DNA of 64,000 nt from NCBI GenBank assembly GCA_964016885.1, contig OZ024743.1, positions 11,712,506 through 11,776,505 of the forward strand, written 5' to 3'. A program made the position numbers and the translations under genes. The DNA comes from Eledone cirrhosa. Its lineage: Eukaryota; Mollusca; Cephalopoda; Octopoda; Eledonidae. Below, piece after piece: positions 33,738 through 47,890 of the stretch (within the stretch, counting starts at the first letter, position 1; the number at the start of each line of letters is the position of its first letter). The notes beneath the pieces are model-generated. The model did no database searches, was not told where the DNA came from, and saw nothing but the letters and a program-made list of their open reading frames with translations.

Positions 33738-33954
33738 TATCTACACTAACAACTGCTGTAAACAACACGAGAAAGGAATCTTACTCGCGAAATATTTCTT
33801 CAACTTATACATTCTACGAAGCAAAAGTTATCTACATATCTTCGAGTTATATAACAGAAATACAAACTAACAACAAGAAAAGATAATCAAGAAGAAAGAA
33901 GTCGAACAAGCTATTTATTTACATATTTGAAGAAGAGTACATAAATTAAGAATA

Positions 33955-35862
33955 ATGGTGAAAACGCCTGCTATTGGTATCGATCTGGGAACAACCTATT
34001 CTTGTGTAGGTGTGTTTCAACATGGCAAAGTAGAAATCATTGCCAACGACCAAGGAAACAGGACAACTCCAAGCTACGTGGCTTTCACGGAGGCCGAAAG
34101 ACTGGTGGGCGATGCAGCGAAAAACCAAGCGACCCTCAACCCCGAGAACACTGTGTTTGATGCTAAACGTTTAATTGGACGCCACTTTAACGATACTTCC
34201 GTACAACAAGACATGAAGCATTGGCCATTCGGAGTGGTGAACAAAAATGGTAACAAACCACATGTGCAAGTGGAGTACAAGGGAGAGCAAAAGCAGTTTT
34301 CGCCCGAAGAGATTAGTTCGATGGTATTGAGTAAAATGAAGGAGACAGCCGAGTCTTACCTGGGTTGTGAAGTTAAAGACGCAGTAGTAACAGTACCAGC
34401 TTACTTTAACGACTCTCAAAGACAGGCAACGAAAGATGCAGCCAGTATAGCTGGTCTGAATGTGTTGAGAATTGTGAACGAACCAACGGCCGGCGCGCTC
34501 GCTTACGGTCTCGAGAAAAACTTATCTGGTGAGAAGAACGTTCTAATCTTTGACTTGGGTGGTGGTACATTCGACGTTTCCATCTTGGCAATTGATCAGG
34601 GATCTCTTTTCGAGGTGAAAGCTACAGCTGGTGACACACATCTGGGTGGAGAAGACTTCGATAACCGGCTCGTTGATCACTTTGCCGACGAATTCAAACG
34701 TAAACACAAGAAACATATCAAAGAAAATCCACGTTCTATCAGACGTCTGCGTACAGCATGCGAACGAGCCAAACGAACCCTATCGAGCAGTACAGAAGCT
34801 TCAGTAGAACTGGATTCTCTCTATGAAGGCATTGATTTTTACTCGAAGATTACCAGAGCACGCTTCGAGGATCTTTGCAGTGACCTCTTCCGATCCACTT
34901 TAGAACCAGTTGAGAAAGCACTGCGAGACGCCAAGTTTGATAAATCGAGCATTCATGACATTGTGTTGGTCGGTGGATCAACACGCATTCCAAAGATCCA
35001 GAAATTACTTCAGGACTTCATGCAAGGAAAGCCGATCAACAAATCTATCAATCCAGACGAAGCTGTTGCCTACGGAGCTGCCGTACAAGCTGCAGTTCTC
35101 TCTGGAGACATGAGTGATTCCATCAAAGACGTACTACTTGTAGATGTAGCGCCTTTGTCGCTTGGAATAGAAACGGCTGGTGGTGTGATGACTAAACTTA
35201 TCGAGCGTAACAGCAGAATCCCGTGTAAAACATCCGATGTATTCACTACCTATTCAGATAACCAGCCGGGTGTGTCTATTCAGGTATTCGAAGGAGAAAG
35301 AGCAATGACAAAAGACAACAACTGCCTCGGACGTTTCGAATTGAGTGGCATTCCACCAGCTCCTAGAGGTGTACCTCAAATAGAAGTCTCTTTTGATATG
35401 GATGCCAATGGAATACTTAACGTTTCTGCTGTTGACAAAAGTACCGGCAAAAGCAACAAAATTACCATCACCAACGACAAAGGACGTTTGAGCAAAGAGG
35501 AAATCGAAAGAATGATCAATGAAGCTAAACAATACGAGGCAGAAGACGAAAAACAACGACAACGTATTGCAGCTAAGAATCAGTTGGAACAATACATATT
35601 CAACGTGAAACAAGCACTCAATACAGACAACGATAAACTATCCGAGCAAGTTAAAAATCAGGCTCTTGATATGTGTAACAAAACGTTAGATTGGATAGAC
35701 AATAACAGTCTAGCAGAAACAGATGAATTTACCTACAAACTGCAGGAAGCACAGAAATTCTGCTCTCCAATAATGTCGAAACTACACACATCATCTAATT
35801 CTAACAAAAATAATTCCACATCACAACCAACCAGTGGACCAACGATTGAAGAAATGGACTAA
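33955..35862 (+). CDS. Hsp70: Heat shock protein 70, array copy 2 (EEMD tail)
   Basis: It has the same 635-residue intronless chaperone architecture as copy 1, and every signature is intact. The only protein difference I see from copy 1 is residue 634, Met instead of Ile (atggac for atcgac), giving an EEMD terminus. Residue 212 is Ala, as in copy 1. This combination (Ala212, Met634) is unique in the array. The start follows an ATG-free A-rich leader. Whether the EEMD end still engages TPR co-chaperones cannot be read from sequence; the flanking acidic residues and the terminal Asp carboxylate are kept. Confidence 0.97.
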   Translation: MVKTPAIGIDLGTTYSCVGVFQHGKVEIIANDQGNRTTPSYVAFTEAERLVGDAAKNQATLNPENTVFDAKRLIGRHFNDTSVQQDMKHWPFGVVNKNGNKPHVQVEYKGEQKQFSPEEISSMVLSKMKETAESYLGCEVKDAVVTVPAYFNDSQRQATKDAASIAGLNVLRIVNEPTAGALAYGLEKNLSGEKNVLIFDLGGGTFDVSILAIDQGSLFEVKATAGDTHLGGEDFDNRLVDHFADEFKRKHKKHIKENPRSIRRLRTACERAKRTLSSSTEASVELDSLYEGIDFYSKITRARFEDLCSDLFRSTLEPVEKALRDAKFDKSSIHDIVLVGGSTRIPKIQKLLQDFMQGKPINKSINPDEAVAYGAAVQAAVLSGDMSDSIKDVLLVDVAPLSLGIETAGGVMTKLIERNSRIPCKTSDVFTTYSDNQPGVSIQVFEGERAMTKDNNCLGRFELSGIPPAPRGVPQIEVSFDMDANGILNVSAVDKSTGKSNKITITNDKGRLSKEEIERMINEAKQYEAEDEKQRQRIAAKNQLEQYIFNVKQALNTDNDKLSEQVKNQALDMCNKTLDWIDNNSLAETDEFTYKLQEAQKFCSPIMSKLHTSSNSNKNNSTSQPTSGPTIEEMD

Positions 35863-36083
35863 GACATTTATTCACTGATAAACTTTTTCTAAAATACTGT
35901 AATATATCTGTAACTGTATAGTCTACTGTTCTCACATCTCACACAATATCACATTACATGATTCTTGAAGATATTCTGGTTAATATCTTTTCAACAACGT
36001 CGTGTACTCTCATTATTTATTTTATATATAATATATTGTAAACAACTTCGAAACCTCATATTATTTTTATATTTATTATAAAC

Positions 36084-36089
36084 AATAAA
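36084..36089 (+). terminator. Poly(A) signal AATAAA, copy 2
   Basis: Position and context are conserved, 222 bp past the stop. Confidence 0.75.
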
Positions 36090-36389
36090 TTATATTTTCT
36101 TTTCCAACACTTTCGATGTTATCTTATTTTTGCTTATTCTTTGTTACATCTAAATGTTGCTATTGTTATGTCATGCCCGGCCGCTTCCTTTTCGTACTGG
36201 TCCCCGTCGACCTCTCATGTGTCCTTAAATCTACATTTAAAGAATCTGAAAGCAAAAGGTTCGGCAACGTTATATGTCTTGATCACCAGAACCGTGAGGT
36301 GTCCCAAATAGCAAAGCATTGTTCTAGTGTGAACAAGGATGTTGAGTGAAAATATGTCTGAGATAACTCAGGTGCAGGATCAGTTGCTC

Positions 36390-36869
36390 CGAAGAAAATG
36401 CTGGGACCTGGCATTATAAGAGGTTGATGAATCTGGAGAATAGGTGGAAACAAGAGACATCATCCGCAGTTGACTAAATAGAGAGACCAACTGTCTATAT
36501 TGACAGTTACAGGACCAAAGAAGCAATCAGAGAAAACATGTAAAAGCAGCTGGAGTGTTAGATATATTTTCTTAGATGCTAAAATCTTCTGTTGAGGTTG
36601 GAGTCGAGCATTCTTACCAATAATCAATTAGGTAATACATCTGTTGTCATACCCAACAGCTGGTGTAACAGCATAATCTATAATTGCTACAGGGGAAAAT
36701 GTGATGCTCTAGAAATGAGTAACTATAGAGGCCTAAATCTGGTGGGCAGAGTAATGGAAGTGATGGAGTGATAGCCTAACAAATTAGAGAGAGAGAGAGA
36801 GAGAGAGAGAGCGGGGGGGGGGGAGAGTGAGAGAGAGCGGGGGGGGGGAGTGAGAGAGGGAGAGAGAGA

Positions 36870-36929
<60 letters not shown>

Positions 36930-37746
36930 CAAATTTGATGAGATGCAATTTGGTTTTATACCAAGAAGGAGCACAACAGATATTTCCGAACTTGTGAGAG
37001 AATTACCGGAATAATACATAGTGATGTTAACGTATCTATAACTTGCTTTGTTGATGGTAGCTGTTTATCATTTTTTGATATCTGCCTTTTATTATAGTCC
37101 TCAATACCATAACAGGTCAGTTTATGGCCGGGTCACATATAAAAATCTTTAAGCTGGTGACCCACTTCTTATTGATGAATCTATGAAAGAGCTACAGAAA
37201 AGTCCCTATAGTAGAAACTGAACTTAGAGTCAGAGTAAACAAAGCAACAATTCAATGCTGCAGTTAGTAAGAAAGAAGACATGGCTCCGGAGCCATTAGG
37301 GAACTGGCTATGTTTTATATGTAGAACATATGTAGATGTGAACTCTAACGAATGTACATAATGTAAAACATTGGTAGATAAGGGATGCAGTAGGGTTCTG
37401 GGCAGACAAACAGAAAATGTAGAGGATTTACATGAATAATTATTTGTAAGAGACTGGGTGTAATAAACTTTCTTTGAACCATGTATGGACATATGAAGCG
37501 TATAGATGTAGATTGTGTGTGGAAAAGTGTCGGGTGTTCGAAGTAAAAGGAAGAAGTAGTAGACGGTCAAGGAAGACTGGACAGAAGATTTAGAGAGGTC
37601 TCAAAACGCAGAACGTGACAGAGGAGATGACGTGGGAATATATTAGGTGAGAGGAAGTTGTATGGGAAAGGCATATCCCATCCTGGCAAGATTAGAGAAT
37701 AGGACATAAATATATGATGATGATGATGGTGATGATGATGATGATG
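36390..37746 (+). pseudogene. RTE-like LINE relic, spacer 2
   Basis: The GA tract (36785-36926) has the haplotype with two G-runs (gcgggggggg), shared with spacers 3 and 4. It is preceded by aaatctggtgggcag. The (ATG)n end (37714-37746) is long and interrupted by GTG. Confidence 0.75.
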
Positions 37747-38309
37747 GTGTGTGTATCTGTGTGCGTGTATATCATATGTAGTAACAAAATATATCGGCCC
37801 TGTATATAAACATAAGCGAGAAGAAACACATCTCTCCGCGAGGAAATTACTTGGTATATTTCTCTGGCACTGTACATCAGACACTCCATTATCACCCCGG
37901 TCATCAGAAATAGACTAAAATAGTACATTTTAAAAAATTTGATGCTTATCTTCAAAATTTGCGCCTAATAAAAATTCTACTTTAGTTTTTCGTGTTTTTT
38001 ATGTCTTCGGTGTTGTCAACCTCCAAAATGACAAAGTTTCCATCAATAACAAACCATCATATTTTATCCAGTAAAACATGTGTTGTGCAATTCCTTCATT
38101 TAAAAAAATGTTATGATATTAGGGAGATTTGACTGCTATGTCTAGCGAGTCTGCACAGGTTCACATCTTGACATAATTATGATTTTATCGGCTGAAAAGG
38201 GAAATCATTTTGTTTATGAAACTGAGCTACGAATGTGTTAGGAAACTATGAAGTGATATAAAGGTGTCACCTTCGTCAGCGAGCGCGAAATTTTCAGTGA
38301 ATGGGTTGA

Positions 38310-38915
38310 TGTTCAGCCTGTAGAACAACCTGTGGCTTCCTCAGTTTAGAAGTGCTCCACATTAGCATTGCACTGAGAATGGGAAATGATGTTTGTGGAT
38401 TACTAAAATGTCACTTTGGTTGGCCTCTCGACTCCACAGCTGTCCATGATTTGTTTGAATGCTGTTCATTTCTCTGGCCATACCGTACTAAACGTAATTA
38501 TTAAGCGGACCTTGACTCGGGTAAATATTCCTTCAATTCTGTAGCCGGCTGGATTGTCCAGAGTTGATTGAAAGACATCAGACGGTTTTACTCTGGGTAA
38601 GAGGTAGATATGTTGCAATAGCTTGATACTTTCCTCAATAAAGTTTCTTTCACACTATCAAGCGGTTACCATGAAGCCGACCTTGATGGTCTCATAGATA
38701 AGTTACCATTGTGATTCGGCGTTCGAGTCACCAATATGTCTGAGATTTTGACATATCAAACGGCCATCTCTTTATTCTCGAGTCCCGAACACAAAGGGAA
38801 GCAAGACTCATAAATTATCTGCTCCCACATTAAATTTAGCAATTGTAGAGTTCATACTGACTAGCTAATATGTAATGGTCAACTGTCTCACACACCGACC
38901 ACTTTGGGTCTATCT
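38310..38915 (+). pseudogene. Second-family LINE C-terminal domain, spacer 2
   Basis: It is homologous to 30660-31260 and has cctctcgac where spacer 1 has cctcacgac. The following CT run (38922-38950) is short. Confidence 0.7.
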
Positions 38916-38953
<38 letters not shown>

Positions 38954-39126
38954 CACTCTCCCTCTTTAGTCTACTTCTCTCTCAGCCAGGTCAACGAAAT
39001 TTATCCCATCAAGAGAAATTTGGTAAATGCATCTTAAATAGAGTCTTTGCAAGTAAACATGTATATACGTCACACCTGATACAATACAGAGTTCTTTGTG
39101 TATTGTCATAACTTCGATGAAAGTTA

Positions 39127-39158
39127 TCTATATATATATGTAAAACTGAGGGTGTCTC

Positions 39159-39226
<68 letters not shown>

Positions 39227-39690
39227 TGTATGTGTGTGTGTCTATGAGTTTGATGCCTAAAACTCGAGAAGTAACCAAGGGAATTTTTTTCAGACTTTAC
39301 ATGTGTATTACTTATGTTTCAGGGAGTGTTATGCACATAAATTTAACCTTTTGATTCCCTACGGCCCGCATCAGGTGAAATACTGCGTTTTTTTTTCAGC
39401 ATTTTAGGGTTGTTTTGAGGCGTTACGTCTGACCGATTTTTCCGAAATATCAAGGCATATTATGCACATAAAAAAAATTCATTTTCTTGATCCCTTAGGG
39501 CCCGTATTAGGTGAAAACCTGCATTTTCCCTTCTTCATCGAGGAAAATCTTAAAGGTTATCCAGCCATCAGAGTATTCGGTTTATTTTCTTTACATATTG
39601 TCCAGACATGCAGTTTTTCCACGATTAGGTCTGTTGGCGGCCCGCGTTCCAAAATACCTTATCCCGTGCAACGTCGGGTACCACTGCTAG
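39127..39690 (+). mobile_element. Non-autonomous Helitron, spacer 2
   Basis: It has TC and CTAG termini at the same insertion site. The TG tract (39154-39241) starts ctctgtatgtg, a variant shared with spacers 3 and 4. Confidence 0.8.
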
Positions 39691-40009
39691 TATTTAATAA
39701 ATTAGTAACATAGAGGCTTTGTGTTATTGTGGTTTATATATTTCATTTTCTATGTGATCAAGGTAAATCACTTACCCAGGGAACCATCACAAGACCATCA
39801 TCATCATAATCAGCACTGTTATACACTTACTGGTACACCCGCTTTCTCTGTTCACACTATATCAGGCACATCAAACTTCTTTTGCCTACACTCTACACAA
39901 CAGTGACCACATCACTGAGCACTCCACAAGTGAGTACAGACACAACAACCGAATCAACACCACAACACCACCAACCATCATAGCACCATACTTGCTATAA
40001 TTGGTAATG

Positions 40010-40330
40010 AGGGCCGCCACAGTCATTGATTCTTTCGCTCCTTCCTACATTCTGGGTGCTACATTAAATGTGAGGGCCACTGTTTCCCTAGCCGAACGGA
40101 ATAAAAGACTAAAATACTGGCAATTATCGATATTATTTCCAGGTTGTGGCGTTGGAGACGTTTGGGGGTAACTGAACCGCTGGCAACAGAGCTCGTGTCA
40201 TAGTTTACGGCTAGCTTTACCATGGAATCAGGTGTCGTCCACCGGGCTGCTCCCTTATTCCACCACCTTAACCCCGCTCCCACACGCAGTAAAGCTGCTA
40301 GTGTGTTGGCTTGCCTCAAATGGTATACGA
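40010..40330 (+). pseudogene. Second-family LINE 3' end, spacer 2
   Basis: It matches the spacer 1 copy and ends in the SVLACLK-coding segment. Confidence 0.7.
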
Positions 40331-40629
40331 GGGATGATCTGGTACCCATTATTGTGTGAGATCGATTTCCACACTTAGTGTTGATTTAATATTTTCTTTC
40401 GTTTTGAGTCCATATTTTCATGTGAAATATTTAATTAAGTAATAGTGACATACCTGTAGCGAGGAAAATTTTTTCACGGTTGATTTTCCGAAAACTGCGG
40501 CCACCTGGGCATTGACCTATGACCTGCGTGATATCACTTTCGTCTATGAAAGAATCTCGACGTCCAATTAAACATTTCTAAGTAACGAACCATCGTTAAA
40601 AAGATTAGCTGGGAATTCGGCTTGTCCAG

Positions 40630-40637
40630 TCTGCAGG
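40630..40637 (+). other. 23-bp deletion scar in spacer 2
   Basis: The other spacers read tctgca, then 17 bases, then tctgca again. This unit keeps a single tctgca, so 23 bp were lost between direct repeats, consistent with slippage. The site is about 0.9 kb upstream of copy 3. Confidence 0.85.
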
Positions 40638-41183
40638 AAAAATTCGCTTATTACGAGATTTCACCATGAAACATTTTGTTTTGACAAATCCTTGCATATT
40701 TAAAAAATATATACATTTTTTCCCGCCAACGATGTAGAAGTAACCGTTCCACGTACACAGAGATAGATTTAATAACTCTATCCTATTGTACATTATCAAT
40801 TGTATTTTTTGTGAAGTAAAGCTATTAATTAAATAAGTATTTTGATACCTGTCGTGTTTACATTTTCTCCGAACTTACCACAACAAATGGACTTCGCTTC
40901 ATATATATGTAACGGGGAATATTGACAGCTATGTCATTTGTATTTTTATTTCAATCTATCTATATTGTCAACATACTTGTTAGAGAAAAAAACTTTGCTA
41001 TTATGTGATGTTATGTACATCGTTTATTTTGATATAATTTCACGAGCTACATTATCATAGTTTTAGGACAATGTTTTCACTGAACAGGTTATATTTACTT
41101 AAATCTTCATATTTTCGAGCAACTATTCTATCGAAATTGATATTTTCAGCTGAAAGAAGTAATGGAACTATGTAGAGGTATCT

Positions 41184-41320
41184 AGAAAATTCGAGAAACA
41201 TGTAGATCATTACAGAATGTTGCAGAAATGGCTGGAAAATACTAGCGATGACGTCAAACTAGGAGGAAGAGGAGGTAACTCTCCAGTATAAATATTTGAA
41301 TCGCTTAGCTTGTCACTCAA
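41184..41320 (+). promoter_or_regulatory. Heat-shock promoter of HSP70 copy 3
   Basis: HSE at 41184-41198, CRE at 41249-41256, TATA box at 41287-41294 and TCACTC at 41313-41318. There are no changes in any of these elements. Confidence 0.85.
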
Positions 41321-41537
41321 TATCTACACTAACAACTGCTGTAAACAACACGAGAAAGGAATCTTACTCGCGAAATATTTCTTCAACTTATACATTCTAC
41401 GAAGCAAAAGTTATCTACATATCTTCGAGTTATATAACAGAAATACAAACTAACAACAAGAAAAGATAATCAAGAAGAAAGAAGTCGAACAAGCTATTTA
41501 TTTACATATTTGAAGAAGAGTACATAAATTAAGAATA

Positions 41538-43445
41538 ATGGTGAAAACGCCTGCTATTGGTATCGATCTGGGAACAACCTATTCTTGTGTAGGTGTGTTT
41601 CAACATGGCAAAGTAGAAATCATTGCCAACGACCAAGGAAACAGGACAACTCCAAGCTACGTGGCTTTCACGGAGGCCGAAAGACTGGTGGGCGATGCAG
41701 CGAAAAACCAAGCGACCCTCAACCCCGAGAACACTGTGTTTGATGCTAAACGTTTAATTGGACGCCACTTTAACGATACTTCCGTACAACAAGACATGAA
41801 GCATTGGCCATTCGGAGTGGTGAACAAAAATGGTAACAAACCACATGTGCAAGTGGAGTACAAGGGAGAGCAAAAGCAGTTTTCGCCCGAAGAGATTAGT
41901 TCGATGGTATTGAGTAAAATGAAGGAGACAGCCGAGTCTTACCTGGGTTGTGAAGTTAAAGACGCAGTAGTAACAGTACCAGCTTACTTTAACGACTCTC
42001 AAAGACAGGCAACGAAAGATGCAGCCAGTATAGCTGGTCTGAATGTGTTGAGAATTGTGAACGAACCAACGGCCGGCGCGCTCGCTTACGGTCTCGAGAA
42101 AAACTTATCTGGTGAGAAGAACGTTCTAATCTTTGACTTGGGTGGTGGTACATTCGACGTTTCCATCTTGACAATTGATCAGGGATCTCTTTTCGAGGTG
42201 AAAGCTACAGCTGGTGACACACATCTGGGTGGAGAAGACTTCGATAACCGGCTCGTTGATCACTTTGCCGACGAATTCAAACGTAAACACAAGAAACATA
42301 TCAAAGAAAATCCACGTTCTATCAGACGTCTGCGTACAGCATGCGAACGAGCCAAACGAACCCTATCGAGCAGTACAGAAGCTTCAGTAGAACTGGATTC
42401 TCTCTATGAAGGCATTGATTTTTACTCGAAGATTACCAGAGCACGCTTCGAGGATCTTTGCAGTGACCTCTTCCGATCCACTTTAGAACCAGTTGAGAAA
42501 GCACTGCGAGACGCCAAGTTTGATAAATCGAGCATTCATGACATTGTGTTGGTCGGTGGATCAACACGCATTCCAAAGATCCAGAAATTACTTCAGGACT
42601 TCATGCAAGGAAAGCCGATCAACAAATCTATCAATCCAGACGAAGCTGTTGCCTACGGAGCTGCCGTACAAGCTGCAGTTCTCTCTGGAGACATGAGTGA
42701 TTCCATCAAAGACGTACTACTTGTAGATGTAGCGCCTTTGTCGCTTGGAATAGAAACGGCTGGTGGTGTGATGACTAAACTTATCGAGCGTAACAGCAGA
42801 ATCCCGTGTAAAACATCCGATGTATTCACTACCTATTCAGATAACCAGCCGGGTGTGTCTATTCAGGTATTCGAAGGAGAAAGAGCAATGACAAAAGACA
42901 ACAACTGCCTCGGACGTTTCGAATTGAGTGGCATTCCACCAGCTCCTAGAGGTGTACCTCAAATAGAAGTCTCTTTTGATATGGATGCCAATGGAATACT
43001 TAACGTTTCTGCTGTTGACAAAAGTACCGGCAAAAGCAACAAAATTACCATCACCAACGACAAAGGACGTTTGAGCAAAGAGGAAATCGAAAGAATGATC
43101 AATGAAGCTAAACAATACGAGGCAGAAGACGAAAAACAACGACAACGTATTGCAGCTAAGAATCAGTTGGAACAATACATATTCAACGTGAAACAAGCAC
43201 TCAATACAGACAACGATAAACTATCCGAGCAAGTTAAAAATCAGGCTCTTGATATGTGTAACAAAACGTTAGATTGGATAGACAATAACAGTCTAGCAGA
43301 AACAGATGAATTTACCTACAAACTGCAGGAAGCACAGAAATTCTGCTCTCCAATAATGTCGAAACTACACACATCATCTAATTCTAACAAAAATAATTCC
43401 ACATCACAACCAACCAGTGGACCAACGATTGAAGAAATCGACTAA
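41538..43445 (+). CDS. Hsp70: Heat shock protein 70, array copy 3 (EEID tail, Thr212)
   Basis: Full-length intronless HSP70 with all three family signatures. Residue 212, directly after the second signature (SIL-T-IDQ), is Thr here and in copies 4 and 5 but Ala in copies 1 and 2. The C-terminus is EEID, as in copy 1. The Thr212/Ile634 combination is unique to this copy and makes it look like a recombinant between the copy 1 and copy 4 types. Leader and start context match copies 1 and 2 (tacataaatt before the ATG). Confidence 0.97.
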   Translation: MVKTPAIGIDLGTTYSCVGVFQHGKVEIIANDQGNRTTPSYVAFTEAERLVGDAAKNQATLNPENTVFDAKRLIGRHFNDTSVQQDMKHWPFGVVNKNGNKPHVQVEYKGEQKQFSPEEISSMVLSKMKETAESYLGCEVKDAVVTVPAYFNDSQRQATKDAASIAGLNVLRIVNEPTAGALAYGLEKNLSGEKNVLIFDLGGGTFDVSILTIDQGSLFEVKATAGDTHLGGEDFDNRLVDHFADEFKRKHKKHIKENPRSIRRLRTACERAKRTLSSSTEASVELDSLYEGIDFYSKITRARFEDLCSDLFRSTLEPVEKALRDAKFDKSSIHDIVLVGGSTRIPKIQKLLQDFMQGKPINKSINPDEAVAYGAAVQAAVLSGDMSDSIKDVLLVDVAPLSLGIETAGGVMTKLIERNSRIPCKTSDVFTTYSDNQPGVSIQVFEGERAMTKDNNCLGRFELSGIPPAPRGVPQIEVSFDMDANGILNVSAVDKSTGKSNKITITNDKGRLSKEEIERMINEAKQYEAEDEKQRQRIAAKNQLEQYIFNVKQALNTDNDKLSEQVKNQALDMCNKTLDWIDNNSLAETDEFTYKLQEAQKFCSPIMSKLHTSSNSNKNNSTSQPTSGPTIEEID

Positions 43446-43666
43446 GACATTTATTCACTGATAAACTTTTTCTAAAATACTGTAATATATCTGTAACTGT
43501 ATAGTCTACTGTTCTCACATCTCACACAATATCACATTACATGATTCTTGAAGATATTCTGGTTAATATCTTTTCAACAACGTCGTGTACTCTCATTATT
43601 TATTTTATATATAATATATTGTAAACAACTTCGAAACCTCATATTATTTTTATATTTATTATAAAC

Positions 43667-43672
43667 AATAAA
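43667..43672 (+). terminator. Poly(A) signal AATAAA, copy 3
   Basis: Conserved, 222 bp past the stop. Confidence 0.75.
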
Positions 43673-43974
43673 TTATATTTTCTTTTCCAACACTTTCGAT
43701 GTTATCTTATTTTTGCTTATTCTTTGTTACATCTAAATGTTGCTATTGTTATGTCATGCCCGGCCGCTTCCTTTTCGTACTGGTCCCCGTCGACCTCTCA
43801 TGTGTCCTTAAATCTACATTTAAAGAATCTGAAAGCAAAAGGTTCGGCAACGTTATATGTCTTGATCACCAGAACCGTGAGGTGTCCCAAATAGCAAAGC
43901 ATTGTTCTAGTGTGAACAAGGATGTTGAGTGAAAATATGTCTGAGATAACTCAGGTGCAGGATCAGTTGCTCCG

Positions 43975-44453
43975 AAGAAAATGCTGGGACTGGGCATTAT
44001 AAGAGGTTGATGAATCTGGAGAATAGGTGGAAACAAGAGACATCATCCGCAGTTGACTAAATAGAGACCAACTGTCTATATTGACAGTTACAGGACCAAA
44101 GAAGCAATCAGAGAAAACATGTAAAAGCAGCTGGAGTGTTAGATATATTTTCTTAGATGCTAAAATCTTCTGTTGAAGTTGGAGAAGAGTATTCTTACCA
44201 ATAATCAATTAGGTAATACATCTGTTGTCATACCCAACAGCTGGTGTAACAGCATAATCTATAATTGCTACAGGGGAAAATGTGATGCTCTAGAAATGAG
44301 TAACTATAGAGGCCTAAATCTGGTGGGCAGAGTAATGGAAGTGATGGAGTGATAGCCTAACAAATTAGAGAGAGAGAGAGAGAGAGAGAGAGCGGGGGGG
44401 GGGGGAGAGTGAGAGAGAGCGGGGGGGGGGAGAGTGAGAGAGGGAGAGAGAGA

Positions 44454-44501
<48 letters not shown>

Positions 44502-45300
44502 CAAATTTGATGAGATGCAATTTGGTTTTATACCAAGAAGGAGCACAACAGATATTTCCGAACTTGTGAGAGAATTACCGGAATAACACATAGTGATGTT
44601 AACGTATCTATAACTTGCTTTGTTGATGGTAGCTGTTTATCATTTTTTGATATCTGCCTTTTATTATAGTCCTCAATACCATAACAGGTCAGTTTATGGC
44701 CGGGTCACATATAAAAATCTTTAAGCTGGTGACCCACTTCTTATTGATGAATCTATGAAAGAGCTACAGAAAAGTCCCTATAGTAGAAACTGAACTTAGA
44801 GTCAGAGTAAACAAAGCAACAATTCAATGCTGCAGTTAGTAAGAAAGAAGACATGGCTCCGGAGCCATTAGGGAACTGGCTATGTTTTATATGTAGAACA
44901 TATGTAGATGTGAACTCTAACGAATGTACATAATGTAAAACATTGGTAGATAAGGGATGCAGTAGGGTTCTGGGCAGACAAACAGAAAATGTAGAGGATT
45001 TACATGAATAATTATTTGTAAGAGACTGGGTGTAATAAACTTTCTTTAAACCATGTATGGACATATGAAGCGTATAGATGTAGATTGTGTGTGGAAAAGT
45101 GTCGGGTGTTCGAAGTAAAAGGAAGAAGTAGTAGACGGTCAAGGAAGACTGGACAGAAGATTTAGAGAGGTCTCAAAACGCAGAACGTGACAGAGGAGAT
45201 GACGTGGGAATGTATTAGGTGAGAGGAAGTTGTATGGGAAAGGTATATCCCATCCTGGCAAGATTAGAGAATAGGACATAAATATATGATGATGATGATG
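43975..45300 (+). pseudogene. RTE-like LINE relic, spacer 3
   Basis: This is a mosaic copy. Its 5' part reads gttgaagttggagaagag as in spacer 0, while about 130 bp later it reads aaatctggtgggcag and has the double G-run GA tract (44366-44498) of spacers 2 and 4. Confidence 0.75.
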
Positions 45301-45867
45301 GTGTGTGTATCTGTGTGCGTGTATATCATATGTAGTAACAAAATATATCGGCCCTGTATATAAACATAAGCGAGAAGAAACACATCTCTCCGCGAGGAAA
45401 TTACTTGGTATATTTCTCTGGCACTGTACATCAGACACTCCATTATCACCCCGGTCATCAGAAATAGACTAAAATAGTACATTTTAAAAAATTTGATGCT
45501 TATCTTCAAAATTTGCGCCTAATAAAAATTCTACTTTAGTTTTTCGTGTTTTTTATGTCTTCGGTGTTGTCAACCTCCAAAATGACAAAGTTTCCATCAA
45601 TAACAAACCATCATATTTTATCCAGTAAAACATGTGTTGTGCAATTCCTTCATTTAAAAAAATGTTATGATATTAGGGAGATTTGACTGCTATGTCTAGC
45701 GAGTCTGCACAGGTTCACATCTTGACATAATTATGATTTTATCGGCTGAAAAGGGAAATCATTTTGTTTATGAAACTGAGCTACGAATGTGTTAGGAAAC
45801 TATGAAGTGATATAAAGGTGTCACCTTCGTCAGCGAGCGCGAAATTTTCAGTGAATGGGTTGATGTT

Positions 45868-46469
45868 CAGCCTGTAGAACAACCTGTGGCTTCCTCAGTT
45901 TAGAAGTGCTCCACATTAGCATTGCACTGAGAATGGGAAATGATGTTTGTGGATTACTAAAATGTCACTTTGGTTGGCCTCTCGACTCCACAGCTGTCCA
46001 TTATTTGTTTGAATGCTGTTCATTTCTCTGGCCATACCGTACTAAACGTAATTATTAAGCGGACCTTGACTCGGGTAAATATTCCTTCAATTCTGTAGCC
46101 GGCTGGATTGTCCAGAGTTGATTGAAAGACATCAGACGGTTTTACTCTGGGTAAGAGGTAGATATGTTGCAATAGCTTGATACTTTCCTCAATAAAGTTT
46201 CTTTCACACTATCAAGCGGTTACCATGAAGCCGACCTTGATGGTCTCATAGATAAGTTACCATTGTGATTCGGCGTTCGAGTCACCAATATGTCTGAGAT
46301 TTTGACATATCAAACGGCCATCTCTTTATTCTCGAGTCCCGAACACAAAGGGAAGCAAGACTCATAAATTATCTGCTCCCACATTAAATTTAGCAATTGT
46401 AGAGTTCATACTGACTAGCTAATATGTAATGGTCAACTGTCTCACACACCGACCACTTTGGGTCTATCT

Positions 46470-46475
<6 letters not shown>
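45868..46475 (+). pseudogene. Second-family LINE C-terminal domain, spacer 3
   Basis: It is homologous to 38310-38915 and has ccattatttg for ccatgatttg. It is followed by a short CT run to 46502. Confidence 0.7.
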
Positions 46476-46501
<26 letters not shown>

Positions 46502-46678
46502 CCGTCACTCTCCCTCTTTAGTCTACTTCTCTCTCAGCCAGGTCAACGAAATTTATCCCATCAAGAGAAATTTGGTAAATGCATCTTAAATAGAGTCTTT
46601 GCAAGTAAACATGTATATACGTCACACCTGATACAATACAGAGTTCTTTGTGTATTGTCATAACTTCGATGAAAGTTA

Positions 46679-46710
46679 TCTATATATATATGTAAAACTG
46701 AGGGTGTCTC

Positions 46711-46786
<76 letters not shown>

Positions 46787-47250
46787 TGTATGTGTGTGTG
46801 TCTATGAGTTTGATGCCTAAAACTCGAGAAGTAACCAAGGGAATTTTTTTCAGACTTTACATGTGTATTACTTATGTTTCAGGGAGTGTTATGCACATAA
46901 ATTTAACCTTTTGATTCCCTACGGCCCGCATCAGGTGAAATACTGCGTTTTTTTTTCAGCATTTTAGGGTTGTTTTGAGGCGTTACGTCTGACCGATTTT
47001 TCCGAAATATCAAGGCATATTATGCACATAAAAAAAATTCATTTTCTTGATCCCTTAGGGCCCGTATTAGGTGAAAACCTGCATTTTCCCTTCTTCATCG
47101 AGGAACATCTTAAAGGTTATCCAGCCATCAGAGTATTCGGTTTATTTTCTTTACATATTGTCCAGACATGCAGTTTTTCCACGATTAGGTCTGTTGGCGG
47201 CCCGCGTTCCAAAATACCTTATCCCGTGCAACGTCGGGTACCACTGCTAG
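46679..47250 (+). mobile_element. Non-autonomous Helitron, spacer 3
   Basis: TC and CTAG termini are intact. The TG tract is at 46708-46802. Confidence 0.8.
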
Positions 47251-47569
47251 TATTTAATAAATTAGTAACATAGAGGCTTTGTGTTATTGTGGTTTATATA
47301 TTTCATTTTCTATGTGATCAAGGTAAATCACTTACCCAGGGAACCATCACAAGACCATCATCATCATAATCAGCACTGTTATACACTTACTGGTACACCC
47401 GCTATCTCTGTTCACACTATATCAGGCACATCAAACTTCTTTTGCCTACACTCTACACAACAGTGACCACATCACTGAGCACTCCACAAGTGAGTACAGA
47501 CACAACAACCGAATCAACACCACAACACCACCAACCATCATAGCACCATACTTGCTATAATTGGTAATG

Positions 47570-47890
47570 AGGGCCGCCACAGTCATTGATTCTTTCGCTC
47601 CTTCCTACATTCTGGGTGCTACATTAAATGTGAGGGCCACTGTTTCCCTAGCCGAACGGAATAAAAGACTAAAATACTGGCAATTATCGATATTATTTCC
47701 AGGTTGTGGCGTTGGAGACGTTTGGGGGTAACTGAACCGCTGGCAACAGAGCTCGTGTCATAGTTTACGGCTAGCTTTACCATGGAATCAGGTGTCGTCC
47801 ACCGGGCTGCTCCCTTATTCCACCACCTTAACCCCGCTCCCACACGCAGTAAAGCTGCTAGTGTGTTGGCTTGCCTCAAATGGTATACGA
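47570..47890 (+). pseudogene. Second-family LINE 3' end, spacer 3
   Basis: It is nearly identical to the spacer 1 and 2 copies. Confidence 0.7.
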
